This document shows positions 7,114 to 16,025 of a DNA stretch of 29,819 nucleotides, piece by piece (the stretch's first letter is position 1; each line of letters opens with the position of its first letter). The notes under the pieces were generated by a model, which was not told the origin of the DNA, did no database searches, and worked only from the letters and a program-made list of their open reading frames with translations. Position numbers and translations under genes: made by a program. The stretch is from Coemansia sp. RSA 922 (taxonomy: Eukaryota; Kickxellomycota; Kickxellomycetes; Kickxellales; Kickxellaceae). The stretch covers positions 1 to 29,819 of the forward strand of contig JANBQS010000163.1 of assembly GCA_027577415.1 (NCBI GenBank), written 5' to 3'.

Positions 7114-9789
7114 ATGAACAATAACTTTTATTCGAACGCGGCCATAGCTGGACAGCCAGGACAGGCCAGCCAAGGGTTTGGAGTGCTGGGGTTTAGCCAC
7201 TTGGGTCACGGCATGGCGGACACTAGCATGGCGAGTCCAGGATCTCTCTTGACTAGCACATCAGGCTCGGGCAACTCTATGGCATTAGGTCCAGGTGCGC
7301 TTACGACCGGAAATATTACTGCCATGCATCCTCCCGGCCAGGTGACTGCAATGCCGCCTCCCTCTTCAGCCAACTCACAGCATCTTGCCCAGCAGATGCA
7401 CGCCCAAGCCTCTCACCCCCAATATCTATATCAGCAACAACAGCAGCAGCAACAGCGACAGCTACTAATGAATGCGGCGACCGCTAATGGAGCTTGGTTC
7501 TTGTCCAACGGCAATGGCGTGCCTCCAGGCATGATCAGCCCGATGGTAGGGCAGATTGGTACCCCCGCCTTTGGCCAGGACCGCTCTCTGACCGCAGCAC
7601 AGCAGCAGCAAGGGACTCAGGCCTTGTTAAGCCATCTCGTGTCGCTCACACCCCCACAGCCGTCATTTAGTGCCGCAAACATGGCTAGCGGTTTACAGCC
7701 GCAACAGCAGCAACAACAGCAGCAACAGCGACAGTATCCCGGCTCGCTTTTCATGGAGCAGCAGATGAACCAGATATTTCAACGGCAGCAGCCGGCGCTC
7801 CAGGGCATCCAGCACGAGCAGGATAATAGCAGTGCGAATATCGCCTCTGCGCTGTCTCTCGACCACAGCCAGGCCATGCCTCCGCCGCCTCCGCCGCCAA
7901 AGTCTGCGCCTGCACCGCTTGGTCAGCCGTCTGCCCCATCCTCCTCCGCACAGTCAGGTCAGATGTTTGGGCCTCACCCGCTGCCTTCTACTGCGCAGGC
8001 TGGCCAGAAGCCCGGGCAGCAGTCGCTGCTGCTGACGCCGCAGTTGGCTCGGAAGGAGGCGAATCCACCGCCCGCATCGCGGAGCACGTCGTCCACAACT
8101 ACCAGCACTCCACCGCTTGCCTCCACCATTCTTGCACCTACCGCACAGCAGGCCTTTGCGGCAGGCGCCGAGGCGGCCCTAAAGTTTACTCGCAGTAGTG
8201 TTGAGCCAGACCGACTAACGCCTGCTGCAGACATTGTAGCGATTCCACGGCCAGAAAGCACAATCAGCACTAGCCCGGCACTTAGCACGGCAACTAAAAT
8301 GTCAAAGACCTCGCCAAAGCTAGCGAAAAAGGGCAGCTCGAAGGAGACAAAGCGCAAATCAGGTGCTTTAACTTTTAAAAAGGACGCAGTCTCGTCTTCG
8401 GCAACTGTCGGGACAGTACTTGTCGTTAAGCAAAAGGCCGGTCAGCCGGCGAGCCTCAAAAAGTCTCGAACTACGCCCGCACAAACACCACTGCATCCTC
8501 AGCCAGCGCCGCCACCACCGGCCGTTCCAGCAATGGATACGGCGCCCGCTACACCTCTTGTTTCTAGCATGACCTTGCCGTTGTCGGCTACCACGCTGTC
8601 TCAGATTCCTGTCATACCGCTCATAACAAAGAAGCTGTCGCGCGTAGCCTCGGCAGCAAGCCTTCAGACTACAGTAGCGAACCAGCCCGCTCTGCCTCGG
8701 ATTCCATCTCAATCAGCTAGTCATACTCAGTTGGGCTCGTTGGGATTGCCCGCTTTGGATCTACCGCCGGCGCCCTTGCAAACTTTGCAAGCCGCCGCTC
8801 ACTTGGTGCCAGCAATTTTGTCGCAAAAGGAAGTTCTGGGCCGGGGCATTGAGCAACTGCTAAAGTTCCACAGTATTTTTGCACCTGCCTCTGACGTGCG
8901 TGACCTTGACTACTGGAAGACGGCGATTAGCGACAACTTTTGCGACATTGGGAATATCCGCTTGGAGCTGGGCACGCAAAGCTACGACATGCCAGTTGCG
9001 GCTGCGGGCGGCTTCTACTATCGCCTGTTTAGCGAGGGCACAGTAGTGTCAATGTACATGGCGCTGGGCCAGCCCAAAATCTACCGGCTGAAGCAAAACG
9101 CGTCGATCATGTCGTTTCATGGCGTGCATTTGACTACGGCCTATGCCAATGGCCGGCGTGTGCTGGAAGCCGGCGACCTACGAGTGATATTTGACGAGGA
9201 CTTTCGCATTCGTCTGTGGGCGTTTTCGTCAGAAGATGCCACCGTCTGCCTACCGCGCAAGCGGCCGAATGGAACTGACGATGCGCTGACGCGTACTTGC
9301 GAGGCTACGATCGGTCGCAACCTCGACTGGCCTAATGCACTGCCGACGCCGAAGCGCCGCAAGTCGGCAAACGGCAAGCAGCCGCCCGAGGAGTGCGCCC
9401 TGCCGGCATGTGCATTGCAGCACTTGGAGATTGCCAATACTATGTATTACCTCCAAGAGCTCGTCGCTCTTCAGTTGCAGAACAAAACCTCGTCTGAGGG
9501 TATCATGGATATCTGGCTGAAGGCTGCCAAGCCAGAGCCACTTGCTACCAAGCAGCCGGTCAAAGTACCTGGTCCCGAGCGCAAGCGATCTCGGAAGAAG
9601 TCTACTGCGGCTGCATTGCCATTGCCGCTACCACTTCCGCTACCTCCAGCGCCGGCGCCTACTTTGGCACGGGCAGACGATACCATCGAGCTTGGTGCTG
9701 GCGATTCAAAAGCCAAGCGGCCTGCTGTCACAGCATCGCCAGGCGTGGTCGTTGCCTCGAAACCATCGCGCCAGCAGGCAAAGCATTGA
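7114..9789 (+). CDS. LIM-domain-binding (LDB/SEUSS/Adn3-type) transcription cofactor
   Basis: An intronless gene for 891 residues. The conserved part, about 576-715, is a LIM-binding (LDB1 N-terminal, dimerisation-type) domain. It starts at GRGIEQLLKFHSIFAP and continues through DLDYWKTAISDNF, YYRLFSEGTVVSMYMALG and VIFDEDFRIRLWAF. In fungi such proteins (Mfg1, Adn3) act with Flo8/LisH partners as nuclear co-regulators of adhesion and filamentous growth; plants have SEUSS. The first 570 residues are low complexity: poly-Q at 107-114 and 197-205, a poly-Pro run near 256-262, and many Ala/Ser/Pro. Likely nuclear signals are KKGSSKETKRKS (about 410) and PKRRKS (about 743). The C-terminus is basic and Pro-rich. 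The start is the first ATG after a stop. The partner is not identifiable here. Confidence 0.85.
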   Translation: MNNNFYSNAAIAGQPGQASQGFGVLGFSHLGHGMADTSMASPGSLLTSTSGSGNSMALGPGALTTGNITAMHPPGQVTAMPPPSSANSQHLAQQMHAQASHPQYLYQQQQQQQQRQLLMNAATANGAWFLSNGNGVPPGMISPMVGQIGTPAFGQDRSLTAAQQQQGTQALLSHLVSLTPPQPSFSAANMASGLQPQQQQQQQQQRQYPGSLFMEQQMNQIFQRQQPALQGIQHEQDNSSANIASALSLDHSQAMPPPPPPPKSAPAPLGQPSAPSSSAQSGQMFGPHPLPSTAQAGQKPGQQSLLLTPQLARKEANPPPASRSTSSTTTSTPPLASTILAPTAQQAFAAGAEAALKFTRSSVEPDRLTPAADIVAIPRPESTISTSPALSTATKMSKTSPKLAKKGSSKETKRKSGALTFKKDAVSSSATVGTVLVVKQKAGQPASLKKSRTTPAQTPLHPQPAPPPPAVPAMDTAPATPLVSSMTLPLSATTLSQIPVIPLITKKLSRVASAASLQTTVANQPALPRIPSQSASHTQLGSLGLPALDLPPAPLQTLQAAAHLVPAILSQKEVLGRGIEQLLKFHSIFAPASDVRDLDYWKTAISDNFCDIGNIRLELGTQSYDMPVAAAGGFYYRLFSEGTVVSMYMALGQPKIYRLKQNASIMSFHGVHLTTAYANGRRVLEAGDLRVIFDEDFRIRLWAFSSEDATVCLPRKRPNGTDDALTRTCEATIGRNLDWPNALPTPKRRKSANGKQPPEECALPACALQHLEIANTMYYLQELVALQLQNKTSSEGIMDIWLKAAKPEPLATKQPVKVPGPERKRSRKKSTAAALPLPLPLPLPPAPAPTLARADDTIELGAGDSKAKRPAVTASPGVVVASKPSRQQAKH
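7432..7455 (+). repeat. CAA/CAG microsatellite encoding poly-Q
   Basis: Eight successive Gln codons (CAA and CAG mixed) form residues 107-114 of the LDB-type protein. A second tract of nine lies at about 7702-7728. Confidence 0.85.
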
Positions 9790-9900
9790 TATACCCTCAT
9801 ATTTCACTTTTTTTTTCTCCTCATACTCACAGCATTATGTACTCTCAATTATTACCACACATTCGTGCTACACCATTTAAAGCTAAGGACAAGTTTTGGT

Positions 9901-10671
9901 TCACTGTACAAAGTTGGTAGCTAGCTTCCAGAACTCTTCGTTGTCGAGCATGCCAAAATGCGGGCCCATGTCTCTGACCACCAACTCCACGTCATTGTAG
10001 CCAGTACGGATGAGCTGACTAGCAAAGCTTGCTGCATGAGTAGCTGCGATAAGCGAGTCTCCAGCGCTATTGATGATCAGAAACCGGATATGCTCAGCAT
10101 CAGCATACCTGCATTTGGCGATATGCTGCGGGCTGGCCTCTTGATATTGAGCAGGATCAAAGGCCATATCAATGAAATCAGCGTAGTCTGGGTAGAGCTC
10201 CAACAGACCCGGGATATCGTAGATACCGCCGACACCCAATACGCCTCTTATACTAGCTATACAATCCAGCTGGTCGCTGAGTACCATCAAGGACGCCAGG
10301 TGGGCGCCTGCTGAGTGTCCTAAGAGATATATGTTGTTTCTGTTTATCAGATGATTGTCGGGATAGTCGCTGCTGACCAGGAACTGTACTGCTTTTATCG
10401 TGTCGTGGAGATGTGCTGGATGCCGGATAGAGTCTAGAGTACGTTGGCTTAGTCCGTAGTTTATCACTGCAACGGCTAGTTTGCCTTGCGACTGGGATAC
10501 TAGGCCTTGGGCTAACACTGTGCATTCGGATTTATCGCCTGTTCGCCATGACCCACCATGGATAAAAATTACTAATGGCAGGCTCCCTGAGGCCTGATCG
10601 GGTACGTAAAAGTCTAGTGTGTGTCGAGGGTTATCGTCGGCGATATATGCGATATCTTTGTAAATGGGCAT
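9901..10671 (-). CDS. Alpha/beta hydrolase (esterase / kynurenine-formamidase-like)
   Basis: A 256-residue single-exon enzyme of the alpha/beta hydrolase-3/BD-FAE type. An oxyanion HGGSW motif lies at 38-42, the nucleophile is Ser120 in GHSAGAH, the likely acid is Asp205 in NSAGDSL and the base is His238 in MGPHFGML. The order and spacing fit small cytosolic carboxylesterases and kynurenine formamidases (Bna7 type); I cannot separate these from sequence alone. There is no signal peptide or membrane segment, so it is probably cytosolic. It begins MPIYKDIAY, and the preceding DNA is non-coding. It is divergent from the MIT-like gene and convergent with the LDB-type gene, with 111 nt between the stops. 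Confidence 0.8.
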   Translation of the reverse strand: MPIYKDIAYIADDNPRHTLDFYVPDQASGSLPLVIFIHGGSWRTGDKSECTVLAQGLVSQSQGKLAVAVINYGLSQRTLDSIRHPAHLHDTIKAVQFLVSSDYPDNHLINRNNIYLLGHSAGAHLASLMVLSDQLDCIASIRGVLGVGGIYDIPGLLELYPDYADFIDMAFDPAQYQEASPQHIAKCRYADAEHIRFLIINSAGDSLIAATHAASFASQLIRTGYNDVELVVRDMGPHFGMLDNEEFWKLATNFVQ

Positions 10672-11174
10672 GGCTGAAAATAGTTTTTAAAAAATTTTGG
10701 CTTTTGGTGAATGAAAGAAAGATATCGACGTGGGAGCCATTTTATTTTGGCCGAGTGATGGTGGCTGTAACACAAGCTAATATCGACCCTTGTCCTTTTT
10801 CATTCTCCACAAGCGCCGCCACTTGAAGTGCCACAGACAATTGTAGTACATTATGCACTTCAAGATATAGTCTGACCGCTCCTCTTCGATCTTAACTTCT
10901 GGTATTAAGAAGAAGAAAAGAAAATGACATGCAAAGGCTGATTTTACTACCAACTTTCACATGCCAAGGAAGCAGACTAGAGCCGCTTGCATCTTTCCCT
11001 TTCCCCAACCGACAAATACTTTCTAAAGACGACTGACATTTCTTTAGTGACAGCTCTATTCATTTCTTCTTCTCTGCTTTAAATTGTATTTATAACTGTC
11101 AAAAAAAAAACTTTTTTCCTCTTTCTGTTTACATATCTGTCATTACTACATATTTTCTTCTCACTAGCACAATA
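10672..11174. promoter_or_regulatory. Divergent intergenic region with a hairpin-forming inverted repeat
   Basis: This 503-nt spacer lies between the hydrolase and the MIT-like gene. It contains no supported gene. It holds a perfect 10-bp inverted repeat (10822-10831 and 10855-10864), an A10 run at 11101-11110 and pyrimidine-rich DNA up to the ATG at 11175. A TATTTATA sequence occurs near 11087-11094. Confidence 0.4.
10822..10864. repeat. Perfect 10-bp inverted repeat
   Basis: Arms cttgaagtgc (10822-10831) and gcacttcaag (10855-10864) are exact reverse complements, separated by 23 nt that include the palindrome acaattgt. It could be a protein-binding site or an RNA hairpin. Confidence 0.7.
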
Positions 11175-12224
11175 ATGTTCTCTGCACTAGCCGCCGTATC
11201 TCCTGTCGCCAACCGAGCGAGCATGGTCAATAGCTGGTTGTCAAAGATTGCCGGATCCGACCAAGAACCGCCCCGAGCAGTAGATAGTAGTGGTGATGAT
11301 CAGTCTGAGCGCTCCCTTGCAGATGATGCAACAGTGTGCGCTTCACCAGCAATTCCTCAGCGTAGTCGCGCTGTGTCCAGCGTATCTGAAAACTCTAGCG
11401 CTGCTGCCAGCGGTTATTCCACCAGCGTCTTTGCATCGACTGAGCTTCTGCGACGCAATATAGGTGTGCCCGAGTCGAATGAATTGGCACATGGACTTAA
11501 TCACGCCCGAATTAATACTGCAGTAGCGCTGGCCATCAGGGCTCGCCAGGAGGATGAGCTGGGGCGACACGAGGTTGCTGCTAATTTGCTTGTCGCGGCC
11601 TTGGAACGCCTGTCTACTTCGCTAAATGACACTGACGGTATTCGCGATCCTCGGCTTCGCGAGCGGGTGCATTTGCACAGACTTTTGCTAGAATCTGGCA
11701 ATAGTGATCCTAGTTACAACACACTTGACTCGCTTCGGACGACTCGGATTACCGAAGACTCTAACTCGGGATTTCAAGCCAGCACGGATGGTGACTCTAA
11801 TGTGCGTGTGGCAACAGTTACCAATAGTGGACTTATCGACCAAGCCGTTGACTATGTGCGCGATACAGTGGCGCTCGCTGCAGCCCGCGGGCTGAGCCTC
11901 ATTAATCAAGCGATTATCTTGTGGCTGGTGTTCCTGGGTCATGTTTGTGTGTGGGCCGCTACACAGTTTAGGAACTCGCAGCTGCCCGAGCTTATTGTCC
12001 TGGGTATGACTAGAGCTGGAGTGTGGGTATACGAGACATGTCGCGTTAAGCGAGTTCCTGAGCATGCCTTGCGCTTGGGACAGGCAGCAATGGCGTGGCT
12101 ATGGGCAATGGACAAGGAGACTTGTTTTACTCAGCGAGTCCTGTGCTCTACTGCGGCTGTCTTGGGCGCCATTGCACGGGTCGCTGAGCAATCCAGCACC
12201 CGATCCGCTGGATCAAGCACCTAA
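11175..12224 (+). CDS. Membrane protein with MIT-like three-helix domain
   Basis: A 349-residue protein of unrecognised family. Residues 1-90 are Ser/Ala-rich and probably disordered. Residues about 112-174 look like an MIT domain: a helix with INTAVALAIRARQEDELGRH, a helix with EVAANLLVAALERL, then DPRLRERVHLHRLLLES. This reproduces the A-x-x-ED-x-G-x-Y/H-x-x-A pattern seen in Vps4, spastin and similar proteins, which bind ESCRT-III tails. Residues about 241-264 form a strong hydrophobic segment (INQAIILWLVFLGHVCVWAA), and weaker hydrophobic stretches follow at about 271-287 and 324-337. The protein is therefore probably membrane-anchored with the MIT-like part in the cytosol. A link to ESCRT-III is inference. 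The single-exon gene has its ATG after a pyrimidine-rich leader and lies 119 nt upstream of SMU1. Confidence 0.6.
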   Translation: MFSALAAVSPVANRASMVNSWLSKIAGSDQEPPRAVDSSGDDQSERSLADDATVCASPAIPQRSRAVSSVSENSSAAASGYSTSVFASTELLRRNIGVPESNELAHGLNHARINTAVALAIRARQEDELGRHEVAANLLVAALERLSTSLNDTDGIRDPRLRERVHLHRLLLESGNSDPSYNTLDSLRTTRITEDSNSGFQASTDGDSNVRVATVTNSGLIDQAVDYVRDTVALAAARGLSLINQAIILWLVFLGHVCVWAATQFRNSQLPELIVLGMTRAGVWVYETCRVKRVPEHALRLGQAAMAWLWAMDKETCFTQRVLCSTAAVLGAIARVAEQSSTRSAGSST

Positions 12225-12343
12225 TAGTCCCTAGATCAAAGCACATAAGAAGCCTTAATGGCAGCCAACCCCCTTTTCTTTTCTGTTTCTTTTGTGCATT
12301 CTCTAAATTATTTTTTTTTATTATCGCCTTCTTCAATTTTAGT

Positions 12344-13891
12344 ATGGACATCGAGTCTGCTACCGTAGTTCGTCTGGTCGAGCAATTTCTCAAAGAACAC
12401 AACTTGCAAAAGACACTCGAGACGCTGCAAAAGGAGACTGGAATTTCAATCAACACAGTAGACAATGTCGAGACTTTCAAAAGCGATATTATCAAGGGAA
12501 AGTGGGAGGCCGTTCTGGCCAGCGTCGAACAAGCTGGCATTGCCCAGGGAAAACTAGTCGACCTCTACGAGCACATTATTATTGAACTGGTGGAGCTTCG
12601 GGACATGGGTCCTGCGCGAGCACTACTTCGACAAACGGAACCGATGGAGATTATGCGCACATCGCAACCGGACCGATATCTTAAACTAGAGCAACTGCTG
12701 TCCAGGACGTCGCTTGATTTAAACGATACGTTCGGAGGAAAGGGAACCAAAGAGTCACGGCGTTTGGAGATCGCCAATAGTCTTGTCAGCGAAGTCAGTA
12801 CTGCGCCGCCGTCCCGATTACTCACGCTCCTTGGTCACTCGATCCAGTGGCAAAAACAGCAAGGGGTCATTCCTGACGGCGTACCGTACGATTTGTTTTA
12901 CGGGAGAATCCTAGAAGTTGTGTCGTCAGACGAGGACAAACCGCCTACGAAGCTTTTGGCTACCATTAAATTCCCAAAGAACGAGCATCCCGGTAGCTTG
13001 GCATTTTCGCCTAATGGCGAGTATATAGCGACTGGTAGCATTGGCGGGTTTATAGAGTTCTGGAGTGCTATGACGGGTAAAATAGCCGATGAACTTGATT
13101 TCCAAGCAAAGGGCTCGCTAATGATGATGGAAGACACGGTGACGTCTCTGGCATTTAGTCATTCGGGCGACTTGGTGTGTGCTGGCGCTGGTGATGGGAA
13201 GGTCAAGGCTTGGAAAGTAAAATCGGGATCTATCGCCAAGAGGTTTCCTTCTGCTCACAGCCAGCGTGTATCTAGCGTGGCGTTTTCTAGAGATGACACT
13301 CAGATACTTAGCGGCAGCGCCGACGGAATTATTCGGATACATGGGCTAAAGTCAGGCAATATGCTGCGCGAGTTCCGTGGACACACTGCTGCCATTACTA
13401 GTGCTGTGTTTACCGAGGATATGTCGCGCGTTGTTAGTACGTCTGATGATGGCTCGTTACGGATCTGGGAATCGGGCTCTGCTGAGTGCTTGTTTACGGT
13501 GCTTCCTGGTTCCGATAAACTTGGGCTGTCAATGCCAGGAATTCTCAGCGCGCATGCTATTCCTGGGCGACCGACTGATTTTATTGTGTGCACGAAATCG
13601 CCTACAATATACATAGTGGGTATCGATGGACAAGTCAAGCGGTCGTTTGCTGCTAAACAAGGAACTTGCAATGAGTTCTTGGCTGCTGCCGTCCTGCCCC
13701 GAGGCAAGCTTGTCTTGGCTGTGTCTGACACGTCGGCTTTGCATTGCTTTGACGTTGAGACTGGGCTGCCACTAGATAATACTCCAAAGGTCGCAGATGC
13801 TGAGATATTCGGCATGGCGTGTCATCCGTCGTTGAGTATAGTCGCCTTCTTCTCGAACGATCGCCGCGTGCCAATTTGGGCTAGCCAATAA
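12344..13891 (+). CDS. SMU1: SMU1, LisH-CTLH-WD40 spliceosomal protein
   Basis: A 515-residue intronless gene, almost the same length as human SMU1 (513). SMU1 acts with RED/IK in the spliceosomal B complex during activation and affects splice-site choice, especially for short introns. An N-terminal LisH motif (about 6-38, VVRLVEQFLKEHNLQKTLETL) is followed by a CTLH region (about 40-95). Next come the family-specific linker (LRQTEPMEIMRTSQPDRYLKLE, then PPSRLLTLLGHSIQWQKQQG) and WD40 repeats from about 215 to the end. Examples are LAFSPNGEYIATGSIGGFIEFW, GAGDGKVKAWK, IIRIHGLKSGNMLREFRGH and SDDGSLRIW. The start is the first ATG, and it matches the family N-terminus. Confidence 0.96.
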   Translation: MDIESATVVRLVEQFLKEHNLQKTLETLQKETGISINTVDNVETFKSDIIKGKWEAVLASVEQAGIAQGKLVDLYEHIIIELVELRDMGPARALLRQTEPMEIMRTSQPDRYLKLEQLLSRTSLDLNDTFGGKGTKESRRLEIANSLVSEVSTAPPSRLLTLLGHSIQWQKQQGVIPDGVPYDLFYGRILEVVSSDEDKPPTKLLATIKFPKNEHPGSLAFSPNGEYIATGSIGGFIEFWSAMTGKIADELDFQAKGSLMMMEDTVTSLAFSHSGDLVCAGAGDGKVKAWKVKSGSIAKRFPSAHSQRVSSVAFSRDDTQILSGSADGIIRIHGLKSGNMLREFRGHTAAITSAVFTEDMSRVVSTSDDGSLRIWESGSAECLFTVLPGSDKLGLSMPGILSAHAIPGRPTDFIVCTKSPTIYIVGIDGQVKRSFAAKQGTCNEFLAAAVLPRGKLVLAVSDTSALHCFDVETGLPLDNTPKVADAEIFGMACHPSLSIVAFFSNDRRVPIWASQ

Positions 13892-14329
13892 TTAGAGGCT
13901 GGACTATTTATGTGATCACTTATTACTTGCGCCAATACAAGTTCAATGTAACTAATCATCAGTTGATATCTGCCATGTGAAACTAATGATCTCACGAAAT
14001 TGGGTTGCAGTGCTATAATTATTAATCTTGTAATTTTAGCCTTACCCGATCTCCGTGTGACGACGACTCTTATGTGCCTACTGTGAAAAATGTTAGGATT
14101 CAGCACAATTGAGTGCTTGTGAATGCACCACACAATGGAATTGTGCCCATACAGAGCTCCAATATGAGAGCTCCGTTGTAGGTAAGAAGTAGAAGTAGGT
14201 TCGGGTGTAGCTAGTGGGGCTGCGTTAAATGTGTTCTTGAGCGAGTCCTGTGATAGCTGTAGGTTTCCAATGGTTCGCTCGATCAAATTTTTGTTCCTCT
14301 GCCTGAAGAGTTAGAGGAGGCGGCGGGAA
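13892..14329. other. Intergenic region, SMU1 to F-box-like remnant
   Basis: A 438-nt AT-rich stretch without a supported gene. The minus strand is open over 13822-14286, but the product has no domain and overlaps the end of SMU1, so it is probably chance. An 8-bp inverted repeat (GCACAATT 14103-14110, AATTGTGC 14139-14146) and a direct repeat of agagctcc near 14155-14177 are visible. It may contain decayed upstream parts of the remnant gene; I see no protein homology in it. Confidence 0.4.
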
Positions 14330-14734
14330 ATGTGGTTGCTCTCAGATCTACACACCTCCTTTTCTGGCATTGGCCAGCGGCCCAGAGGAGTCGTCAAACA
14401 CAAGCTACCCGCGTACGTAATCGCAAACTACGCTCCGGCGGGAAAGCGGCTCCGTTGCTGGCAATTTCCACTAGCTCCTACTGACGATGTGAAGCATGCG
14501 GTACGTTGTGTGCTGCTGCTGGCTCTGGTGTGTCCTAATTTTGACTATGCAGCGATACATACAAACAGCGAGTTGTTTATGGCCTACATGAAAGAGATGA
14601 TCACTACCGATGGATTTAGACCGCAAGCGTCTCGGTTGCGACGCCTCTTATTTGGCGGATGGAGAAACGAAATCCGTAATGTTCGAGCAGTACTGGCAGC
14701 AGGGAAAGCAGCGCGCGCGAGTAGAGGCTGGTGA
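14330..14734 (+). pseudogene. 3' fragment of the F-box/LRR-like gene family
   Basis: An open frame of 134 codons, starting at the ATG at 14330, aligns with the last ~130 residues of the full-length gene at 17104-18861. Shared blocks include LPAY-IANY-P-G---RCW, VR--LLLAL-CPN-DY, ELFMA-M--MI and the near-identical RLRRLLFGGW. Similarity starts at about the ATG (WLLSDLH versus PLLSHLH). Upstream frames show stops (TAG at 14312) and no similarity, so about 450 N-terminal residues, including the F-box-like part, are missing. The retained portion is intact and diverged evenly, so the truncation is old or the short product is still selected. Without an F-box it could not act as a normal adaptor. 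It is in the same orientation as the full gene, about 3 kb away. Confidence 0.75.
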
Positions 14735-15136
14735 CATATCGTAGAACAGACGGCTATATTCTGTTGGAGCGTGGGTGTCAAATAAGGGCTATTCGAAGTG
14801 ATATTTTTTAATCCAGTAAACATGTTTATCACCATGTATTCTCAATGTCAAGTTGTCAATATCTGTTGGACACTTGCGTGGTGGCCCTGATTCGCGCTGG
14901 TCATTATCGACGGAGCATCTATAAATATTTCAGTCATTGCCACGCAGTTTAAATCTGTAGAGCTACGACGATGGATGTCAGCAAGTGTGTTTTTTTACTG
15001 TGGCCATGCTGTTTAAAATGTCAGTATAAAAACAGCTAGTTCAGCTCTATTCTTTTGTTTTGGATTCAGCACAAGCACTCGCCTGCCTTTTTTCTACCTA
15101 ACGACATCTTTCAACAGCAAAGTCAAACCACTCAGC
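14735..15136. promoter_or_regulatory. Upstream region of the secreted-protein gene
   Basis: A 402-nt spacer with two TATA-like boxes: TATAAATA at 14920-14927 and TATAAAAA at 15025-15032. The second is about 105 nt before the ATG at 15137 and followed by a pyrimidine-rich leader, so it is the likely core promoter. A 22-codon ATG frame from 14971 is considered chance. Confidence 0.5.
15025..15032 (+). promoter_or_regulatory. TATA box of the secreted-protein gene
   Basis: TATAAAAA about 105 nt upstream of the ATG. A clear TATA box is uncommon in this window and suggests a regulated or strongly expressed gene (inference). Confidence 0.5.
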
Positions 15137-15733
15137 ATGAAGATCTCCTTTGCCGCCATCTCTTGCCTTGCCGTCGCCGCTCTGGCTCAGACCAATCCCA
15201 TGCCGGCCAGCGACACGACTAGTTCTGCTCCCAAGGTCGCCGATACTCCTGTCGCCAATATTGTCACTGGCCAAATGCCTCAAATGCCCCAGGTTGGCCA
15301 ATTGCTGCAGATGCCCCAGGTCGCCCAGATGCCGAGCTCGCTGACTCAGTCGCTGTTGGCCCGCCTGATCTCGTACTTTGACATGTCTCGCTTGTCGAGC
15401 GTTAACACCACTACGCCCGTCATGACTGCGCAGGTGTTTGACCCGACAATGAACAAATTCACTCACTTGTCGATGAACGTCGTCCAATCTGGCGACGTGT
15501 GGTACCTCCCCGTGTGTACTGTTGACTCGATTACCGCTGCGGGAGCCTCTGCAGCCCCACCTGCGCCCGAGAGCTGCCAGTACGGCATCCAGCTGGCTCC
15601 CGTGCCCCAGAACGCCATGAGGATGATGCTGAGGGTGATGCGCACCATGTTCAGGGCCATCAACGCCGCTGCCATGGAGCCCACGCGCTTTTGGTTTGGC
15701 CGCCCCTCTACTGGCATGCCCTTGATGCCCTAG
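15137..15733 (+). CDS. Methionine-rich small secreted protein
   Basis: A 198-residue protein I do not recognise. The N-terminus is a textbook signal peptide: Lys2, hydrophobic core to residue 16, and cleavage most likely after Ala17 (ALA|QTN). The mature protein has a Ser/Thr/Ala region and a Gln-Met-Pro repeat (about 46-66; MPQMPQV, LQMPQV, AQMP). A central part holds two Cys (VCTVD, SCQYG) that could form one disulfide. The C-terminus is Met/Arg-rich and amphipathic (MRMMLRVMRTMFRAINAAAM). I count 18 Met (9 percent). No membrane anchor follows the signal peptide. It lies in the accessory island beside lineage-specific genes and has its own TATA box. It could be a cell-wall, surface or effector-like protein; no function can be assigned. 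Confidence 0.7.
   Translation: MKISFAAISCLAVAALAQTNPMPASDTTSSAPKVADTPVANIVTGQMPQMPQVGQLLQMPQVAQMPSSLTQSLLARLISYFDMSRLSSVNTTTPVMTAQVFDPTMNKFTHLSMNVVQSGDVWYLPVCTVDSITAAGASAAPPAPESCQYGIQLAPVPQNAMRMMLRVMRTMFRAINAAAMEPTRFWFGRPSTGMPLMP
15272..15334 (+). repeat. Gln-Met-Pro coding repeat
   Basis: Imperfect repeats built on CAG/CAA-ATG-CCC encode four Q-M-P units with hydrophobic spacers in the mature secreted protein. Confidence 0.7.
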
Positions 15734-15844
15734 ATGCCCGAGCAGTAGTTTATTTGCTCACAATGACTTGATGACCCCTTAGGCATTCATTGCCAGTATA
15801 TTTTATTTTGGCGCACTAGGCGACACATATGCTATTGCTCAACA

Positions 15845-15850
15845 AATAAA
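15845..15850 (+). terminator. AATAAA polyadenylation-type signal
   Basis: AATAAA about 110 nt after the stop of the secreted-protein gene, in AT-rich DNA. It is a plausible 3'-end signal. Confidence 0.35.
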
Positions 15851-16025
15851 CTAGCTGATAATGAAGCTGATAATATAAATGAATTGTCAACATGTCCTTG
15901 AAGCCAAAACGTACGCAATATTCTTTACTGTGTTTACAAAGCTTTATTCAATTCATTAGTTTATTATCGACTGAACTGTGTTTCCAGTAGATTAGACGAA
16001 TACATTCGCCATACAGGAGAAACCA

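Noticed and set aside
13822..14286. Minus-strand frame of 154 codons downstream of SMU1
   Set aside because: It overlaps the SMU1 3' end, has no domain or signal, and its AT-rich composition fits a chance open frame.
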